Below are positions 28,859 through 39,067 of a DNA stretch of 64,000 bases, piece after piece. Position 1 is the stretch's first letter. Each line of letters opens with the position of its first letter. The position numbers and the translations under genes are program-made. The notes under the pieces were generated by a model, which saw only the letters and a list, made by a program, of their open reading frames with translations, ran no database searches and had not been told where the DNA came from. This DNA comes from Streptococcus oralis (GTDB taxonomy: Bacteria; Bacillota; Bacilli; Lactobacillales; Streptococcaceae): NCBI RefSeq assembly GCF_024399415.1, contig NZ_CP029257.1:1139501-1203500 (forward strand), given 5' to 3'.

Positions 28859-30619
28859 TTACTCCATTCTTCTCTTTTGGGAAATCAATCGTTGCAATTC
28901 TTCCAAGGCTGTGTCTGTATCTCCTACATGACTAGCTTCCTGCACTTTCTTTTTAATTCTTAAGTTGTCCTTGCTGAGGAGAGCACGGTTTCGAGTCGCT
29001 TCTACTTCTACTAGCTCTTGAGGCGACATCTCAGCTGGCAAATCCAGGCTAAGCACGTGGTACCAAGCATTTTCAACCTCAGGCGTCTGATGAGAAAGCT
29101 CCTCTGAGCCGATTTCTCCCTGCTCACTTAATAATTCGTAAAGAATCTGAAATTCTGGGGTATCAAAGAAAAAATCTTCTCTTAATCTGTAGTCATTTAG
29201 AACAACTGGATTCTCAGCCATCCTATAAAGGAGATGAGCCTCTGCTCTCATGACTGCTGTCAATTGTCGCGTTACAGGTATACTAATCGCTGCTGGAGGT
29301 TGCTCCTCTTTGACTCTTTCCTGCCTCTGAACAATGCGACTTTCATTTACAATCTGTTCCACCTGCTGGTAATCAAAAGAAGGTAGATTATCCGCCAGAA
29401 TGTGGATATAGGAATTCTGGGCAGTGATCGACTTTTCTTTGGCGATTAAGGGCGCAATCTTTTCAATGAACTCGATTTGCGCCTGCAAGTTATCACTATT
29501 TTCAGGCTTGAGCTGGTGAATATAGAACTCTATAGGACTGATCCGAGTCTTTGTCAAGAGGTAGGCCAAGTCTTCAGCAGAATTCTTTTGTAGATACTCA
29601 TCAGGGTCCATGGCATCAGGTACTCGAACAACCTCCACTGAAAAGTCTTTTAACTCCTCTAGAGCCTTGGCTGTTGCTGCCTGCCCTGCCTTGTCGCCAT
29701 CATAGCTGAGAACAATTTTTTTTGTAAAGCGTTTGAGGTGGTCAACATGCTCCTTGCTTAAGGCTGTTCCCATGGAAGCTACAGCATTTTCTATACCAGC
29801 ACGGTAGGCTGCAATCACATCCATGAAGCCTTCCATCAGATAGAGCTCTGTAATCTTACCTGTTCCCTTTTTTGCCTTGTCCAAATGATACAATTCGTAA
29901 CTCTTGTTAAAAATTACTGTTGAGCGACTATTTTTATACTTAGAAGTCTGACTGTCCGTTTCTTGCCAGATACGACCTGAAAATGCAATAACCTGCCCCT
30001 TGTCATTGGTCAAAGGAAAGATGATCCGTCCAAAAAAAGTATCATAAAATTGATTACCATCTGACAGATAAAACAGGCCAGAATCCAATAAATCCTTTTC
30101 CTCAAACTTGTCAGCCAAACGTTGATAGAGATAAGTTCTCTCTGCTGGAGCCAGTCCAATCTGGAAGTGCTTCAGAACATCGTCTGTCAATCCGCGTTTG
30201 TAGAGATAAGCCCTTGCTTCTTCTCCCATCTTGGTCGTCATGAGGATGGCATGGTAAAAGCGGGCGGCTTCTTCATGCATATCATATAGAGCTTGATGAG
30301 GTGAAGCCTGTTGAGGACGAGACTGTACCGGCATAGCCAGTTGAATACCGACGCGCTCTCCTAAGAGCTGAACGGCTTCCATGAAGGACACGCCTTGGTA
30401 TTCTTCGATGAACTTAAAGACATCTCCTGAACGCCCACAGCCAAAACAGTGATAAAACTGCTTGTCTTCCACAACGTTGAAAGAGGGGGTCTTTTCACCA
30501 TGAAAAGGACAGATCCCTAAATAGTTCCGTCCAGCCTTCTGTAAAGAAATCACATCACCTATGACTTCCACAATGTTGGCATTGTTTTTGATTTCTTCAA
30601 TGACTTGCTTGTCAACCAT
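28859..30619 (-). CDS. dnaG: DNA primase
   Basis: Synthesises RNA primers at the replication fork. CHC2 zinc finger [11 protein letters not shown] ... HCFGCG, RNA-polymerase core with TOPRIM ([21 protein letters not shown]), and a C-terminal helicase-binding region. I place the start at the ATG at 30619 (586 aa, MVDKQVIEE), 8 nt after GGAGG; the ATG five codons upstream overlaps that site. It heads the operon with a near-consensus promoter upstream. Confidence 0.96.
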   Translation of the reverse strand: MVDKQVIEEIKNNANIVEVIGDVISLQKAGRNYLGICPFHGEKTPSFNVVEDKQFYHCFGCGRSGDVFKFIEEYQGVSFMEAVQLLGERVGIQLAMPVQSRPQQASPHQALYDMHEEAARFYHAILMTTKMGEEARAYLYKRGLTDDVLKHFQIGLAPAERTYLYQRLADKFEEKDLLDSGLFYLSDGNQFYDTFFGRIIFPLTNDKGQVIAFSGRIWQETDSQTSKYKNSRSTVIFNKSYELYHLDKAKKGTGKITELYLMEGFMDVIAAYRAGIENAVASMGTALSKEHVDHLKRFTKKIVLSYDGDKAGQAATAKALEELKDFSVEVVRVPDAMDPDEYLQKNSAEDLAYLLTKTRISPIEFYIHQLKPENSDNLQAQIEFIEKIAPLIAKEKSITAQNSYIHILADNLPSFDYQQVEQIVNESRIVQRQERVKEEQPPAAISIPVTRQLTAVMRAEAHLLYRMAENPVVLNDYRLREDFFFDTPEFQILYELLSEQGEIGSEELSHQTPEVENAWYHVLSLDLPAEMSPQELVEVEATRNRALLSKDNLRIKKKVQEASHVGDTDTALEELQRLISQKRRME

Positions 30620-30657
30620 ACACAATACCTCCATCTTATCATAGTTTCACGTAAACT

Positions 30658-30686
30658 AGTATAGCTTATTTCTGAAAAAAAGTAAA
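30658..30686 (-). promoter_or_regulatory. dnaG-rpoD promoter
   Basis: TTTACT (30681-30686), a 17-bp spacer and TATACT (30658-30663) on the minus strand; the leader is about 30 nt. Confidence 0.7.
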
Positions 30687-30745
30687 CCATTTCATACGCT
30701 TTCCGTAATTCTCTTTGCCTTATTTTTCCAGATAGAAAGAGGAGA

Positions 30746-30780
30746 TAAAAAACTCAGAAACACTTCCATGCTTCTAAGTT
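30746..30780 (-). terminator. Terminator of the ABC importer operon
   Basis: AACTTAGAAGC-loop-G-TTTCTGAGTT, an 11-bp stem with GU pairs, then T5 on the minus strand, about 35 nt after the ATPase stop. Confidence 0.75.
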
Positions 30781-30815
30781 TCTCTTCTCTATTTTTTGAT
30801 GATTATTTAACTCAT

Positions 30816-31574
30816 CTATTCAAATAATTGATAGTAGTCTGAAATCTTCATCTTAGCTTTTTCTTCTTTATTGAGGTCTTGGATAATACGACCTTCCTTC
30901 ATGACAATCAGACGGTTTCCATACTTCAGTGCATCTTCCATATGGTGGGTAATCATCAAGGCTGTTAGATGATCCTTGCTGACAAAGTCATCTGTTAACT
31001 CCATCAAGGCAACACTAGTCTTTGGGTCTAGAGCTGCTGTGTGTTCATCCAACAAGAGCAACTCTGGTCGCTTCAAGGTTGCCATCAAGAGACTCAAGGC
31101 CTGACGTTGTCCACCTGAAAGAAACTCAATCGGAGTATCTAGATGCTTTTCAAGACCATTTCCCACTTTTTCAATGGTAGTCTGAAACTCCTCTCGGTGA
31201 CTTGAAAGTCTCCTAGGGAGGAGTCCTCTCTTCTCACCACGAAACTTGGCAATTAAGAGATTTTCCGCCACCGTCATACGGGGAGCCGTCCCCATCTTAG
31301 GATCCTGAAAGACACGAGACAAATACTTAGCCCGCTTTTCAGGTGAAAAATGCGTCACGTCCTCGCCCATGATACGGATACTTCCGCTTGTTAAAGGTAA
31401 GGTGCCTGCAATCGTGTTAAAAAGCGTTGACTTCCCTGCTCCATTTCCCCCTAGGATGGTAATGAAATCATGTTCGAAAATTTCAAGAGAAACATCATTC
31501 AGAATGATTTTTTCCTCATCAAAGCCATTCGTGATGACTTTGGTAGCATTTTTTAATTCTACAATTGCTGTCAT
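30816..31574 (-). CDS. ABC transporter ATP-binding protein (TrpZ-like)
   Basis: A 252-aa ATPase with Walker A GGNGAGKST, Q-loop, signature LSGGQRQ and Walker B LLLLDEHTAA. The Walker B Asp-Glu is followed by His where most have Pro, as in this importer family (COG1101). It overlaps the permease stop by 4 nt (ATGA), and is the third gene of a binding protein-permease-ATPase importer under T-box control. Confidence 0.9.
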   Translation of the reverse strand: MTAIVELKNATKVITNGFDEEKIILNDVSLEIFEHDFITILGGNGAGKSTLFNTIAGTLPLTSGSIRIMGEDVTHFSPEKRAKYLSRVFQDPKMGTAPRMTVAENLLIAKFRGEKRGLLPRRLSSHREEFQTTIEKVGNGLEKHLDTPIEFLSGGQRQALSLLMATLKRPELLLLDEHTAALDPKTSVALMELTDDFVSKDHLTALMITHHMEDALKYGNRLIVMKEGRIIQDLNKEEKAKMKISDYYQLFE

Positions 31575-32437
31575 TTGCTAAACTTGACTCCTTTCAGGTA
31601 TTTGTTTTTGAAGGTTGGAATCATGAGGCAAACCGCCAAAATCAAGGCGCTGTACAAACGAAGATAACTTGTATTAAACCCAAGAGCAATCACTCCCCAA
31701 ACGAGGAACTGATAAGCAATAGACCCTACAACGATGGTCATGAGTCGCTCTGCCAGGGTCAAACTCTTGAACAAAACCTCTCCAATAATCAAGCTAGCAA
31801 GCCCTACGACAATCACGCCAATTCCTCGAGAGACATCCGCGTATCCTTCTTGTTGAGCAATTAAGGCCCCTGCAAGCGCGATAATCCCATTTGAGAGAAC
31901 CAAACCCATGAGTTCCATACGTCCCGTATTGATACCAAAGCTACGAGCCATATCGGGATTGTCACCTGTAGCGATGTAGGCTTGACCTAGTTTGGTATCA
32001 AGGAAAAAGAGCATAAGGCCAATAACAAGAGCTACAAAGATTAATCCAGTCAGGAGTTGGTTAAGGTCTGAATCAAAAGGCAAGACATCCTGAATTTGCT
32101 TGGTTCCAAGAAGCCCCAGATTGGCACGTCCCATAATCATGAGCATGATGGAATGGCAAGAAGTCATGACCAGAATCCCTGATAAGAGGGTTGGGATTTT
32201 TCCTTTAGTATACAAAAGACCCGTCGCCATTCCAGCTAGACAGCCCGCACCTACTGCAGCTAAGGTCGCCAAAAACGGATTGACTCCCTGTGTTATCAAG
32301 GTTACAGCTACTGCTCCCCCAAGAGGAAAAGAACCTTCAGTAGTCATATCAGGGAAATTCAAAATTCGAAAAGTCATAAAGATTCCCAAACCTAAAATCG
32401 CCCAGACCATTCCCTGAGAAATAATGGATACTATCAT
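31571..32437 (-). CDS. ABC transporter permease (TrpY-like, branched-chain type fold)
   Basis: A 288-aa permease with about eight hydrophobic segments (for example GMVWAILGLGIFMTF, LIFVALVIGLMLFFL, GIGVIVVGLASLIIGEVLF). It belongs to COG4120, paired with the COG2984 binding protein and COG1101 ATPase. The ribosome site is weak (GAAAG), and a hairpin with a T tract precedes it, so its level may be lower than that of the binding protein. Confidence 0.88.
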   Translation of the reverse strand: MIVSIISQGMVWAILGLGIFMTFRILNFPDMTTEGSFPLGGAVAVTLITQGVNPFLATLAAVGAGCLAGMATGLLYTKGKIPTLLSGILVMTSCHSIMLMIMGRANLGLLGTKQIQDVLPFDSDLNQLLTGLIFVALVIGLMLFFLDTKLGQAYIATGDNPDMARSFGINTGRMELMGLVLSNGIIALAGALIAQQEGYADVSRGIGVIVVGLASLIIGEVLFKSLTLAERLMTIVVGSIAYQFLVWGVIALGFNTSYLRLYSALILAVCLMIPTFKNKYLKGVKFSK

Positions 32438-32463
32438 AATCTTTCACTCATTTCTTTCTTTAG

Positions 32464-32496
32464 TAAAAATGGGAGGAGATGTGTCCAGCTCCTCCT
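32464..32496 (-). terminator. Intra-operon hairpin between binding protein and permease genes
   Basis: GGAGGAG-CTGGACACAT-CTCCTCC followed by CATTTTTA on the minus strand. It would partly end transcription or stabilise the upstream mRNA. Confidence 0.65.
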
Positions 32497-32502
32497 TTAT
32501 CT

Positions 32503-33498
32503 TTATTCAATCACTTGTCCCGCTTCTTTTAGAACGGACTCAGGAATGGTAATACCAAGTTCCTGCGCTAGTTTTTTGTTAATCACTGACTTACCAGTTG
32601 AAAAGACATTAACTGGCGTATCAGCTGGTTTTTCACCTTTCAAAACTTTGGCAATCATCTTACCAGTAGCCACACCAAGATCGTGTTGGTCAACTACAAC
32701 AGATGCTAATCCACCTGCTTCTACCATGGCAGTGGCACTTGGGTAGATTGGCTTTTTAGCTGTTTGGTTGCTTGAAACAACTGTTGAAAATGCGGATGCG
32801 ATGGTGTTGTCAATTGGAACCCAAATCGCATCAACCTTGCTTGTCATAACATTAACTGTTGAAGCAATTTCATTGGTTGATGGAACAGCAAAGGTTTCGA
32901 CTGTCAAACCTGCTTTTTCAGCATAAGCCTTGAATTCTTCTACCTGTGTTTTTGAGTTATCTTCGCTACTTGAGTAAAGAGCGCCGATTGTTTTGACATT
33001 TGGTGTCAAAGTTTTAATCAATTCCACTTGCTGTTCAGCTGGGTTATGATCTGACACCCCTGTAATGTTGCCACCTGGTTTTTTCAAATCTTTGACCAAG
33101 TTAGCACCGATTGGGTCTGTAATAGCAGCCATGATAACAGGTAGGTCTTTTGTAGCACTAGCAAGTCCTTGAGCAGCTGGTGTCGCAATCCCAACAACAA
33201 CGTCGTTTCCATTTGCTACCAATTGTTTACTCATGGTTGCAACCTTGCTCTGATCACCTTCAGAGTTCATAAAGTCGATTTTTACTTGATCGTCTTTATA
33301 GCCTTCTTCAGCTAGTCCATCTTGAATCCCTTGGTAAATCAAGTCCAAGGATGGGTGACTAACAAATTGAAGGACACCAACCTTAGCAACCTTTTGCTCT
33401 TCTTTAGCTGCTGGCTTGTTTATTGATGAATAAATCAAGCTAGCCACTACCAATACTGCTAATCCAGCGACAATTCCAATCAAACGTTTATTTTTCAT
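32503..33498 (-). CDS. ABC transporter substrate-binding protein (TrpX-like, COG2984)
   Basis: A 331-aa exported binding protein. An N-terminal hydrophobic segment (LIGIVAGLAVLVVASLIYSS) acts as a signal anchor; there is no lipobox cysteine, so it is probably membrane-tethered. The type I periplasmic-binding fold has the family motifs GVLQFVSHPSLD and VVGIATPAAQGLA. Family members are predicted aromatic amino acid (Trp/Tyr) binders. First gene behind the T-box leader. The ATG has AAGGAG. Confidence 0.88.
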   Translation of the reverse strand: MKNKRLIGIVAGLAVLVVASLIYSSINKPAAKEEQKVAKVGVLQFVSHPSLDLIYQGIQDGLAEEGYKDDQVKIDFMNSEGDQSKVATMSKQLVANGNDVVVGIATPAAQGLASATKDLPVIMAAITDPIGANLVKDLKKPGGNITGVSDHNPAEQQVELIKTLTPNVKTIGALYSSSEDNSKTQVEEFKAYAEKAGLTVETFAVPSTNEIASTVNVMTSKVDAIWVPIDNTIASAFSTVVSSNQTAKKPIYPSATAMVEAGGLASVVVDQHDLGVATGKMIAKVLKGEKPADTPVNVFSTGKSVINKKLAQELGITIPESVLKEAGQVIE

Positions 33499-33537
33499 TT
33501 TTCTTTCTCCTTAATTCTTTTACCTTAACTTGTTAAA

Positions 33538-33573
33538 TCACATCATCAAGCGATGCCATCGTTTAAATTCCAT
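33538..33573 (-). CDS. Possible 11-codon leader peptide before the ABC operon
   Basis: After the T-box terminator the transcript carries GAGGAGG, then three consecutive in-frame ATG codons and EFKRWHRLMM-stop. The third ATG (33573) has ideal 6-nt spacing. The peptide holds one Trp. It lies 40 nt before the binding-protein start. Too short for certainty; the very strong ribosome site is the main evidence. Confidence 0.4.
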   Translation of the reverse strand: MEFKRWHRLMM

Positions 33574-33590
33574 CATCATCCTCCTCATAG

Positions 33591-33825
33591 AAAAAGTCCT
33601 CACACAAAAAACTTGTGTGAGGACGTCGATGCGCGGTGCCACCTCAATTATAGGGAATATCCCTATCGCTCTTTCTCGCAATAACGAGTTGCACTGTAAG
33701 GTGTGCTCACCGAATTTTTATGATTTCAAATTCTTAAGTACATTCAGCCCAATTTCATCAATTTCATCTATCTGCTTTCACCAACCACAGACTCTCTAAA
33801 AAATGAGCATGATTACTTTCTGAAT
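33591..33825 (-). promoter_or_regulatory. T-box riboswitch leader of the ABC importer
   Basis: The minus strand carries stem I (basal TGCTCA / TGAGCA, then AGAGAG), the specifier-loop sequence CTGAATGTACTTAAG, the T-box core AGGTGGCACCGCG (33632-33644) and a terminator with the stem GTCCTCACACAAG / TTGTGTGAGGAC and T5 (33591-33624). Uncharged tRNA would favour the antiterminator. Using the usual spacing (GAA + 2 nt + codon), the specifier reads UAC (Tyr), not UGG. Confidence 0.9.
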
Positions 33826-33831
33826 GTTTAA

Positions 33832-33859
33832 ATTATATCATTTTTCAACTACTTGTCAA
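33832..33859 (-). promoter_or_regulatory. Consensus promoter of the T-box operon
   Basis: TTGACA (33854-33859), a 16-bp spacer and TATAAT (33832-33837) preceded by TGA: a strong promoter, as expected for an operon controlled by attenuation. Confidence 0.8.
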
Positions 33860-33888
33860 GCTTATTTTTAGAATTTTTTAAACAATTC

Positions 33889-33921
33889 AAAAACTTCCCC
33901 TTTATAAAAGAGGAAGTTTGT
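33889..33921 (-). terminator. ppc terminator
   Basis: AAACTTCCTC-TTTTATAAA-GGGGAAGTTT followed by TT on the minus strand, just past the ppc stop. Confidence 0.75.
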
Positions 33922-33927
33922 AGAATA

Positions 33928-36624
33928 TCAGCCTGAATTACGTAAACCGGTTGCAATTCCGTTGATAGTTGTATGGATCAGTTTTTCTTCGTCAGCTGAC
34001 AATTCGCCGCGACGTTGACGTTTGATCAACTCCAACTGGATGTAGTTCAGGATATTAAAGTAAGGCATACGATAGTTTAGACTGTCTTTTAGGTAAGAGT
34101 TTTCTGCCAAGAGTTCGTCATAACCTTCGATAGCTAAAATAATGTCCTTAGTCAACTGCCATTCATCTAAAATAGTGTAGTAGATAGCTTGTACTTCTTC
34201 GTCTTCACAGAGCTTGGCATATTCAAAAGCAATGTTCATATTAGACTTAGACAAGACCATGTCTACATTGGAAAGCAAAGATTGGAAGAAAGGCCAGTTT
34301 TGGTACATATCTCGAAGAAACTCGATATTCTTCGGATCTTGATCTATAAACTCTTTAAAGCTTGATCCAACTCCGTACCATCCAGGGAACATGACACGGC
34401 TTTGTGACCATGAGAAGACCCAAGGAATAGCACGCAAACCGCCAATTTCAGTGATGGTCTTACGAGCTGCTGGACGCGAACCGATATTGAAGCTTGAAAT
34501 AGCCTTAATCGGACTGGATTCAAAGAAATAGTCATAGAAATGTTCATTTCCAAAGACCAAATCACGATAGATATCATAACTACGGTCCACTACTTGGTCC
34601 ATAATTGCTTCGTAACGATTTGATGTATTGGTATCACTCTTCTTCTTGGTAATCATACGGTTAATGGCTGCAGAAACCAACATTTCAAGGTTATAATAGG
34701 CAGCGTCTTTGTTACCGTATTTGTTTCCAATCACTTCTCCTTGTTCAGTCAGACGGATACGGTCCTTAATAGACTTAAGTGGTTGAGATGTGATGGCTTC
34801 ATAAGTTGGTCCACCACCACGACCCACAGTACCACCACGACCATGGAAGAAAGTAACCTTAACGCCAAATTCATCCCCAATAGCAGTCAGTTGTTGTTGA
34901 GCTTTATATAATGTCCAACATGATGATAGGTAACCACCGTCCTTGTTACTATCAGAGTAGCCAAGCATGATTTCTTGGTAGTTGTCTTTTGAAGCAATCC
35001 ATTTTTTAGCCAAAGGAAGAGAGAAATATCTTCTCATGGTTTCTTCTGAGTGATCCAAGTCTTCGATTGTTTCAAAGAGGGGAACAATCTGAACGCGGGC
35101 TTTTTGGGCATCCACCAAGCCGACTTCCTTAAGCATAATGGCTAGCTCTAACATATCGGATACACTTGTTGCGTGCGAAATGATGGTTTGACGAATGACG
35201 TTTTCACCCAGTTTATCCTTCAACTTACGCGCAGCTTTAAAGATAGAGAGTTCTTTTTCAAGCAGTTCTGACTTTTCAGCATGAGTCGCTGAGAGGATAC
35301 GAGGATCTTCTTCCAACTCTTTTAAGAGGAGGGTACATTTTTCGTCTTCTGACAGATCGCTATAATGGTCGTTGATGCCAGCAGATGCTAGCAATTCAGC
35401 CACACAAGCTTCATGAACACTAGAGTCTTGGCGCATATCGATAGAAGCAAGGTAGAAACCAAAAATTTCGACAGCTTGCATCAACTCGACAAATTCTCCT
35501 GAAATTAGGTATTCTCCCTTATTCTCAAGGAGAGAATCGCGAATGGCCAACAAATCTTGATAGAATTCATCTGCAGTGGCATATCTAGGCTGAAGGTCTT
35601 TGTCTTCAATCAAGTAAGCCTTGGTTGCCTGCATCTTAGCTTGGATATCAAAAAGGGCACGACGATAGAGTTCTTTTTCACGGTAAATGGAGTTATCCTG
35701 TGACTTCATTGCCATCTCACGGACCTTGTCGCTGACATTCACGATGCTGGTTGAAAGTGAAAATTCACGATAAAGATTATAAATCTTCTCATCGTAGTAG
35801 TTCATGATGACTTCGCACTGAGTCAAGGCTGATTTGTTTAGAGTTTCCGCAGTTACGAAAGGATTTCCATCACGGTCTCCTCCGATCCACATCCCCATAG
35901 TAATCGGTTTTGGATGCTCAAGCTCGATACCTTGTTCTTTAGCTAGTTTCTTATACTCAGCCGTCAAACGTGGAACAGCATTCAGGAAAGAACTTTGGTA
36001 ATACTCCATCACGTTGGTGATTTCGTTCGTTACTTTCAATTTTTTCTCACGAATCATGTCCGTTTGCATGATAATCTCAATGTAACGGCGGAGATCTGTG
36101 TGCCATTTTTCTTTATTAATCAAGCCGAGTTTGACATCACGGTACTTGCGCAAGAGCGTATGGATGTGATTGGTTAAATCCAGCATACTCTTGCGTTGTA
36201 CTTGCGTTGGATGGGCGGTCAAGACAGGAACGACATTTAACTTTTCTAAAATTTCGGCTGCATTTTCTTTTTCAGCTACCATCTTAATCGTTGTAGATAA
36301 TTTTCCTAAATAGTCTTGGTCCACATTGTTTTGGTGATTGATTTCATAGGCCAAATCCACATCCTCAGAGATATTAATCAAAAGTGGAAGGATAGAGAAA
36401 TAGCGTGAAATGTAAATCATTTCTTCATTCGAAAGACTGGTCACTAGGTCATTGAGCCCTTGATAATTCTCGCTAGTTGATAATTCCTTCAACTGGATAA
36501 TCTTTTCAAAGGTTTCTGGCGCCAGCATATTTTTTGTGATATCTTCTAATAGCTCAGTCAGAATCAAGACTTCTTCTTGGACGACTGCTTTATTACTATA
36601 GTTTTCTAATTTTTGAAGAGACAT
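33928..36624 (-). CDS. ppc: Phosphoenolpyruvate carboxylase
   Basis: Carboxylates PEP to oxaloacetate, feeding aspartate and related amino acids in an organism without a full TCA cycle. It has 898 aa, close to the bacterial norm. The motif VLTAHPTQ (catalytic His), GGDRDGNPF and [14 protein letters not shown] are intact, and the C-terminus ends GLRNSG as family members do (G-x-R-N-(T/S)-G). The ATG has GGAAAGG. It lies 23 nt after ftsW, as in pneumococcus. Confidence 0.97.
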   Translation of the reverse strand: MSLQKLENYSNKAVVQEEVLILTELLEDITKNMLAPETFEKIIQLKELSTSENYQGLNDLVTSLSNEEMIYISRYFSILPLLINISEDVDLAYEINHQNNVDQDYLGKLSTTIKMVAEKENAAEILEKLNVVPVLTAHPTQVQRKSMLDLTNHIHTLLRKYRDVKLGLINKEKWHTDLRRYIEIIMQTDMIREKKLKVTNEITNVMEYYQSSFLNAVPRLTAEYKKLAKEQGIELEHPKPITMGMWIGGDRDGNPFVTAETLNKSALTQCEVIMNYYDEKIYNLYREFSLSTSIVNVSDKVREMAMKSQDNSIYREKELYRRALFDIQAKMQATKAYLIEDKDLQPRYATADEFYQDLLAIRDSLLENKGEYLISGEFVELMQAVEIFGFYLASIDMRQDSSVHEACVAELLASAGINDHYSDLSEDEKCTLLLKELEEDPRILSATHAEKSELLEKELSIFKAARKLKDKLGENVIRQTIISHATSVSDMLELAIMLKEVGLVDAQKARVQIVPLFETIEDLDHSEETMRRYFSLPLAKKWIASKDNYQEIMLGYSDSNKDGGYLSSCWTLYKAQQQLTAIGDEFGVKVTFFHGRGGTVGRGGGPTYEAITSQPLKSIKDRIRLTEQGEVIGNKYGNKDAAYYNLEMLVSAAINRMITKKKSDTNTSNRYEAIMDQVVDRSYDIYRDLVFGNEHFYDYFFESSPIKAISSFNIGSRPAARKTITEIGGLRAIPWVFSWSQSRVMFPGWYGVGSSFKEFIDQDPKNIEFLRDMYQNWPFFQSLLSNVDMVLSKSNMNIAFEYAKLCEDEEVQAIYYTILDEWQLTKDIILAIEGYDELLAENSYLKDSLNYRMPYFNILNYIQLELIKRQRRGELSADEEKLIHTTINGIATGLRNSG

Positions 36625-36647
36625 ATACTTTCCTTTCCATACAATCC

Positions 36648-37871
36648 TTACAGACTTTCATCGGTTTGATTTTCGTATTCTCTGATAAGTTTGGCACGTT
36701 TTTCACTGGCATCAATATTCAGTACAAGCGCGATGGCCACGGATAATACCAATAGACTGTTCCCACCTTGTGAAAGGAAGGGGAAGGTTACCCCTGTAGA
36801 AGGAATCAACCCTGAAATCCCACCAATATTGACAAAGACCTGAACAAGGATCATTCCTCCGACACCAATAGCAACCATAGAGTTAAAGGGGTCCTTTGCT
36901 CGAATACCAACCAAGATGATTCGCAAAATCAAGAAGAAGAGTAGAGCCAAAATCATACTGGCTCCTACGAATCCAAACTCCTCGATGACAATCGAAAAGA
37001 CGAAATCCGTATGGGCTTCTGGCAGATAACCACGCTTCTCGATAGAATTCCCTAGTCCCAGTCCGAACCAGCCACCATTAACCATGGCATAGTAGGAATT
37101 TGCGAGCTGGTGTCCTGCACCCGCCAAGTCATTAAAGGGATTAAAGAAGGCACTAAAACGTTTAGCAACGTAACCAAATACAGGAATTTGAGAGAACTTT
37201 TCAACCCCAACAAAGCGAATGACAGACAAGACTAACATTGAACTTCCTGCCAAGAGAGCTAGAATGGTCGAGAACCAACGATAGGCAATCCCACTAACCG
37301 TATACATGATGAGCGCCACCAAGACCAAGATGGTCGCATTACCCAAGTCTGGGAAAATTCCCAAGCTACCAATCAGAACCAGCAGAACAAAACGCCAGTC
37401 ATTAAAAGCTCGAGGTAGCCACTGATTCTGTGTCAAAACCTGGAAGTCATAAACCGCAATCTCATCTTGTTGTTTTGAAAATCGATGTGCCAGGTACCAG
37501 ATGATGATAATCTTAAGGTACTCCGCAGGCTGAATCGTTACAGGTCCTACAGAAATCCATCCGTATGCTCCATTGACAGGTGTTCCGACCAGTCGCGCCA
37601 GAGCTAAAAGAACCATCTCCACAATCATTACGATAAAGATGAGACGTCCGTTTCTTAGGAAACCTAATTTTAATTTATAGATTAAGGCAATCAGAATCAA
37701 ACTAGCTATCCAGAAGATCCCCTGGTTACGCACCAATTGAAAGGCGCTTTTTCCTTCTTCAATCAAGGTTGCACTCGTTGTCGAGTACACCACAATCAGT
37801 CCCAAAATCGATAAAAGGAAATAAGGAATCAAAATGGAATAGTTTAGTAGGTGCCTTTTACTAATTTTCAT
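36648..37871 (-). CDS. ftsW: Cell division peptidoglycan polymerase FtsW (SEDS family)
   Basis: A 407-aa SEDS protein with about ten transmembrane segments. The conserved extracellular catalytic region reads [22 protein letters not shown], and the C-terminal [16 protein letters not shown] is the family signature. It polymerises septal glycan together with a class B PBP. I prefer FtsW to RodA because of the ppc neighbour and the charged cytosolic tail. The ATG has a weak site (GGTGA). The leader contains a perfect 8-bp hairpin. Confidence 0.9.
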   Translation of the reverse strand: MKISKRHLLNYSILIPYFLLSILGLIVVYSTTSATLIEEGKSAFQLVRNQGIFWIASLILIALIYKLKLGFLRNGRLIFIVMIVEMVLLALARLVGTPVNGAYGWISVGPVTIQPAEYLKIIIIWYLAHRFSKQQDEIAVYDFQVLTQNQWLPRAFNDWRFVLLVLIGSLGIFPDLGNATILVLVALIMYTVSGIAYRWFSTILALLAGSSMLVLSVIRFVGVEKFSQIPVFGYVAKRFSAFFNPFNDLAGAGHQLANSYYAMVNGGWFGLGLGNSIEKRGYLPEAHTDFVFSIVIEEFGFVGASMILALLFFLILRIILVGIRAKDPFNSMVAIGVGGMILVQVFVNIGGISGLIPSTGVTFPFLSQGGNSLLVLSVAIALVLNIDASEKRAKLIREYENQTDESL

Positions 37872-37888
37872 ATTTCACCACTCTAATA

Positions 37889-37908
37889 GGAACAGACGCT
37901 TCTGTTCC
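37889..37908 (-). other. Leader hairpin of ftsW
   Basis: GGAACAGA-AGCG-TCTGTTCC, a perfect 8-bp stem in the 5' untranslated region of ftsW with no T tract after it. Confidence 0.55.
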
Positions 37909-37940
37909 CAATTCCGTTTTATTTTCTAGTTTTGATTGCT

Positions 37941-37949
37941 ATTATACCA
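37941..37949 (-). promoter_or_regulatory. Extended -10 of ftsW-ppc
   Basis: TGG-TATAAT on the minus strand, about 70 nt before the ftsW ATG. Confidence 0.6.
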
Positions 37950-38019
37950 CTTTTTCAGAAAGAAAAAAACTCTTATCCTTTAATCCTTCGAATTTTACTC
38001 ATTTTCTAGTATCAGGTAT

Positions 38020-38052
38020 AAAAAAACAAATCTCTTTTGAGATTTGTTTTTT
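38020..38052 (-). terminator. prsA terminator
   Basis: AAAAAACAAATCTC-TTTT-GAGATTTGTTTTTT; nearly symmetric, so it could also work from the other strand. Confidence 0.85.
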
Positions 38053-38058
38053 GCCTTC

Positions 38059-39000
38059 TTAGTTAGATGAAGAGCTGCTGCTTGAGCTTGAGTCACCACC
38101 ACCGATGTATTGGGTGAAGATGTTTTGGAAGGCTTGATCCTTAACCTTGATGTTTGCCGCTTGCAATTCTTTACCAATTACTCCTTGAACAAAGGCTGAA
38201 TCATTTTGTTTCTGAGTCAAGATGATGGTCTTCAATTTTTCTTTGTAATCCTCAATATTAGAAGATTTTTCTGTTTTCTTCGTTACTTTGATGATGTAGA
38301 ACTGACTGCTGTAGGCTTGTGTTCCGGTAGCTGTAATCACATCAGAAACCCCATTCACATCCAAGGCAAAGGCTGCTTTCTTAACTTGTTCTGGAAGTTC
38401 TGTAGAAGCAGAGTCAAAAGTGATTTCTCCACCATTTTCTTTTGTCTTGTCATCGTTAGAGTTGTCTTTTGCCAACTGAGCAAAATCCGCACCTTCTGCT
38501 TTAGCTTTCTCAAGTACTTCTTTTGCCTTGTCTTCATTATCCAAACGGATGATTTGAGCTGTCACATCTGGTGTATAAGACTCAAAAGCTTTTTGGTAGG
38601 CTTCGTCTGTCAACTCGCTCTCTGCAGCCTTCTTAACCGCTAATTCAACCAATTTGCTGGTACGGATTTGAGCTTTACGAGTCTCAGGTGTCATACCTGC
38701 ACGTTGAAGCACGCTGTTGTAGCTATCGCCGTATTTCTTTTGTTCTTCAGCAACGGCATCATCCACATCTTTATCCGTTACCTCCGACCCATATTGTTGT
38801 TCAAATACTTTTTGGATGGTCATATTGAGCAAGACTTGTTGTGCAGTTGGATTGTTCTTTACTTCTTCAAAGAATTGATGCTCTGTAATCACATCGCCCT
38901 TCATGCTGATCAAATCTTTTCCTTCAGAACTGTTTGAACAAGCTGCAAGTGTTGCTACTGATAAAAGTGTGATGGCTCCTGCCATAAGTTTTTTCTTCAT
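38059..39000 (-). CDS. prsA: PrsA-type foldase lipoprotein (parvulin PPIase)
   Basis: A 313-aa surface lipoprotein that helps exported proteins fold. The lipobox LAAC places the acylated Cys at C21. A parvulin-like domain spans about 143-240, between helical N- and C-terminal chaperone lobes. The protein ends in a run of serines (GGGDS followed by a nine-residue run of Ser and a final Asn), a low-complexity tail. Corresponds to pneumococcal PpmA/PrsA. The ATG has AAAGGAG. Confidence 0.93.
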   Translation of the reverse strand: MKKKLMAGAITLLSVATLAACSNSSEGKDLISMKGDVITEHQFFEEVKNNPTAQQVLLNMTIQKVFEQQYGSEVTDKDVDDAVAEEQKKYGDSYNSVLQRAGMTPETRKAQIRTSKLVELAVKKAAESELTDEAYQKAFESYTPDVTAQIIRLDNEDKAKEVLEKAKAEGADFAQLAKDNSNDDKTKENGGEITFDSASTELPEQVKKAAFALDVNGVSDVITATGTQAYSSQFYIIKVTKKTEKSSNIEDYKEKLKTIILTQKQNDSAFVQGVIGKELQAANIKVKDQAFQNIFTQYIGGGDSSSSSSSSSN

Positions 39001-39067
39001 TTTTACTCCTTTTACGGTAAGTGTTACCTTATCTATTTTACTATAATTTCTTAAATTTTTCTGAAAA

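Noticed and set aside
33781..33815. TGG triplets in stem I as Trp specifier
   Set aside because: They lie in the distal GGTTGGTG loop or the upper helix, not in the specifier loop opposite AGAGAG.
38206..38643. Plus-strand 145-aa ORF opposite prsA
   Set aside because: Antisense shadow; Cys/Phe-rich composition arises from Lys/Asp codons of prsA.
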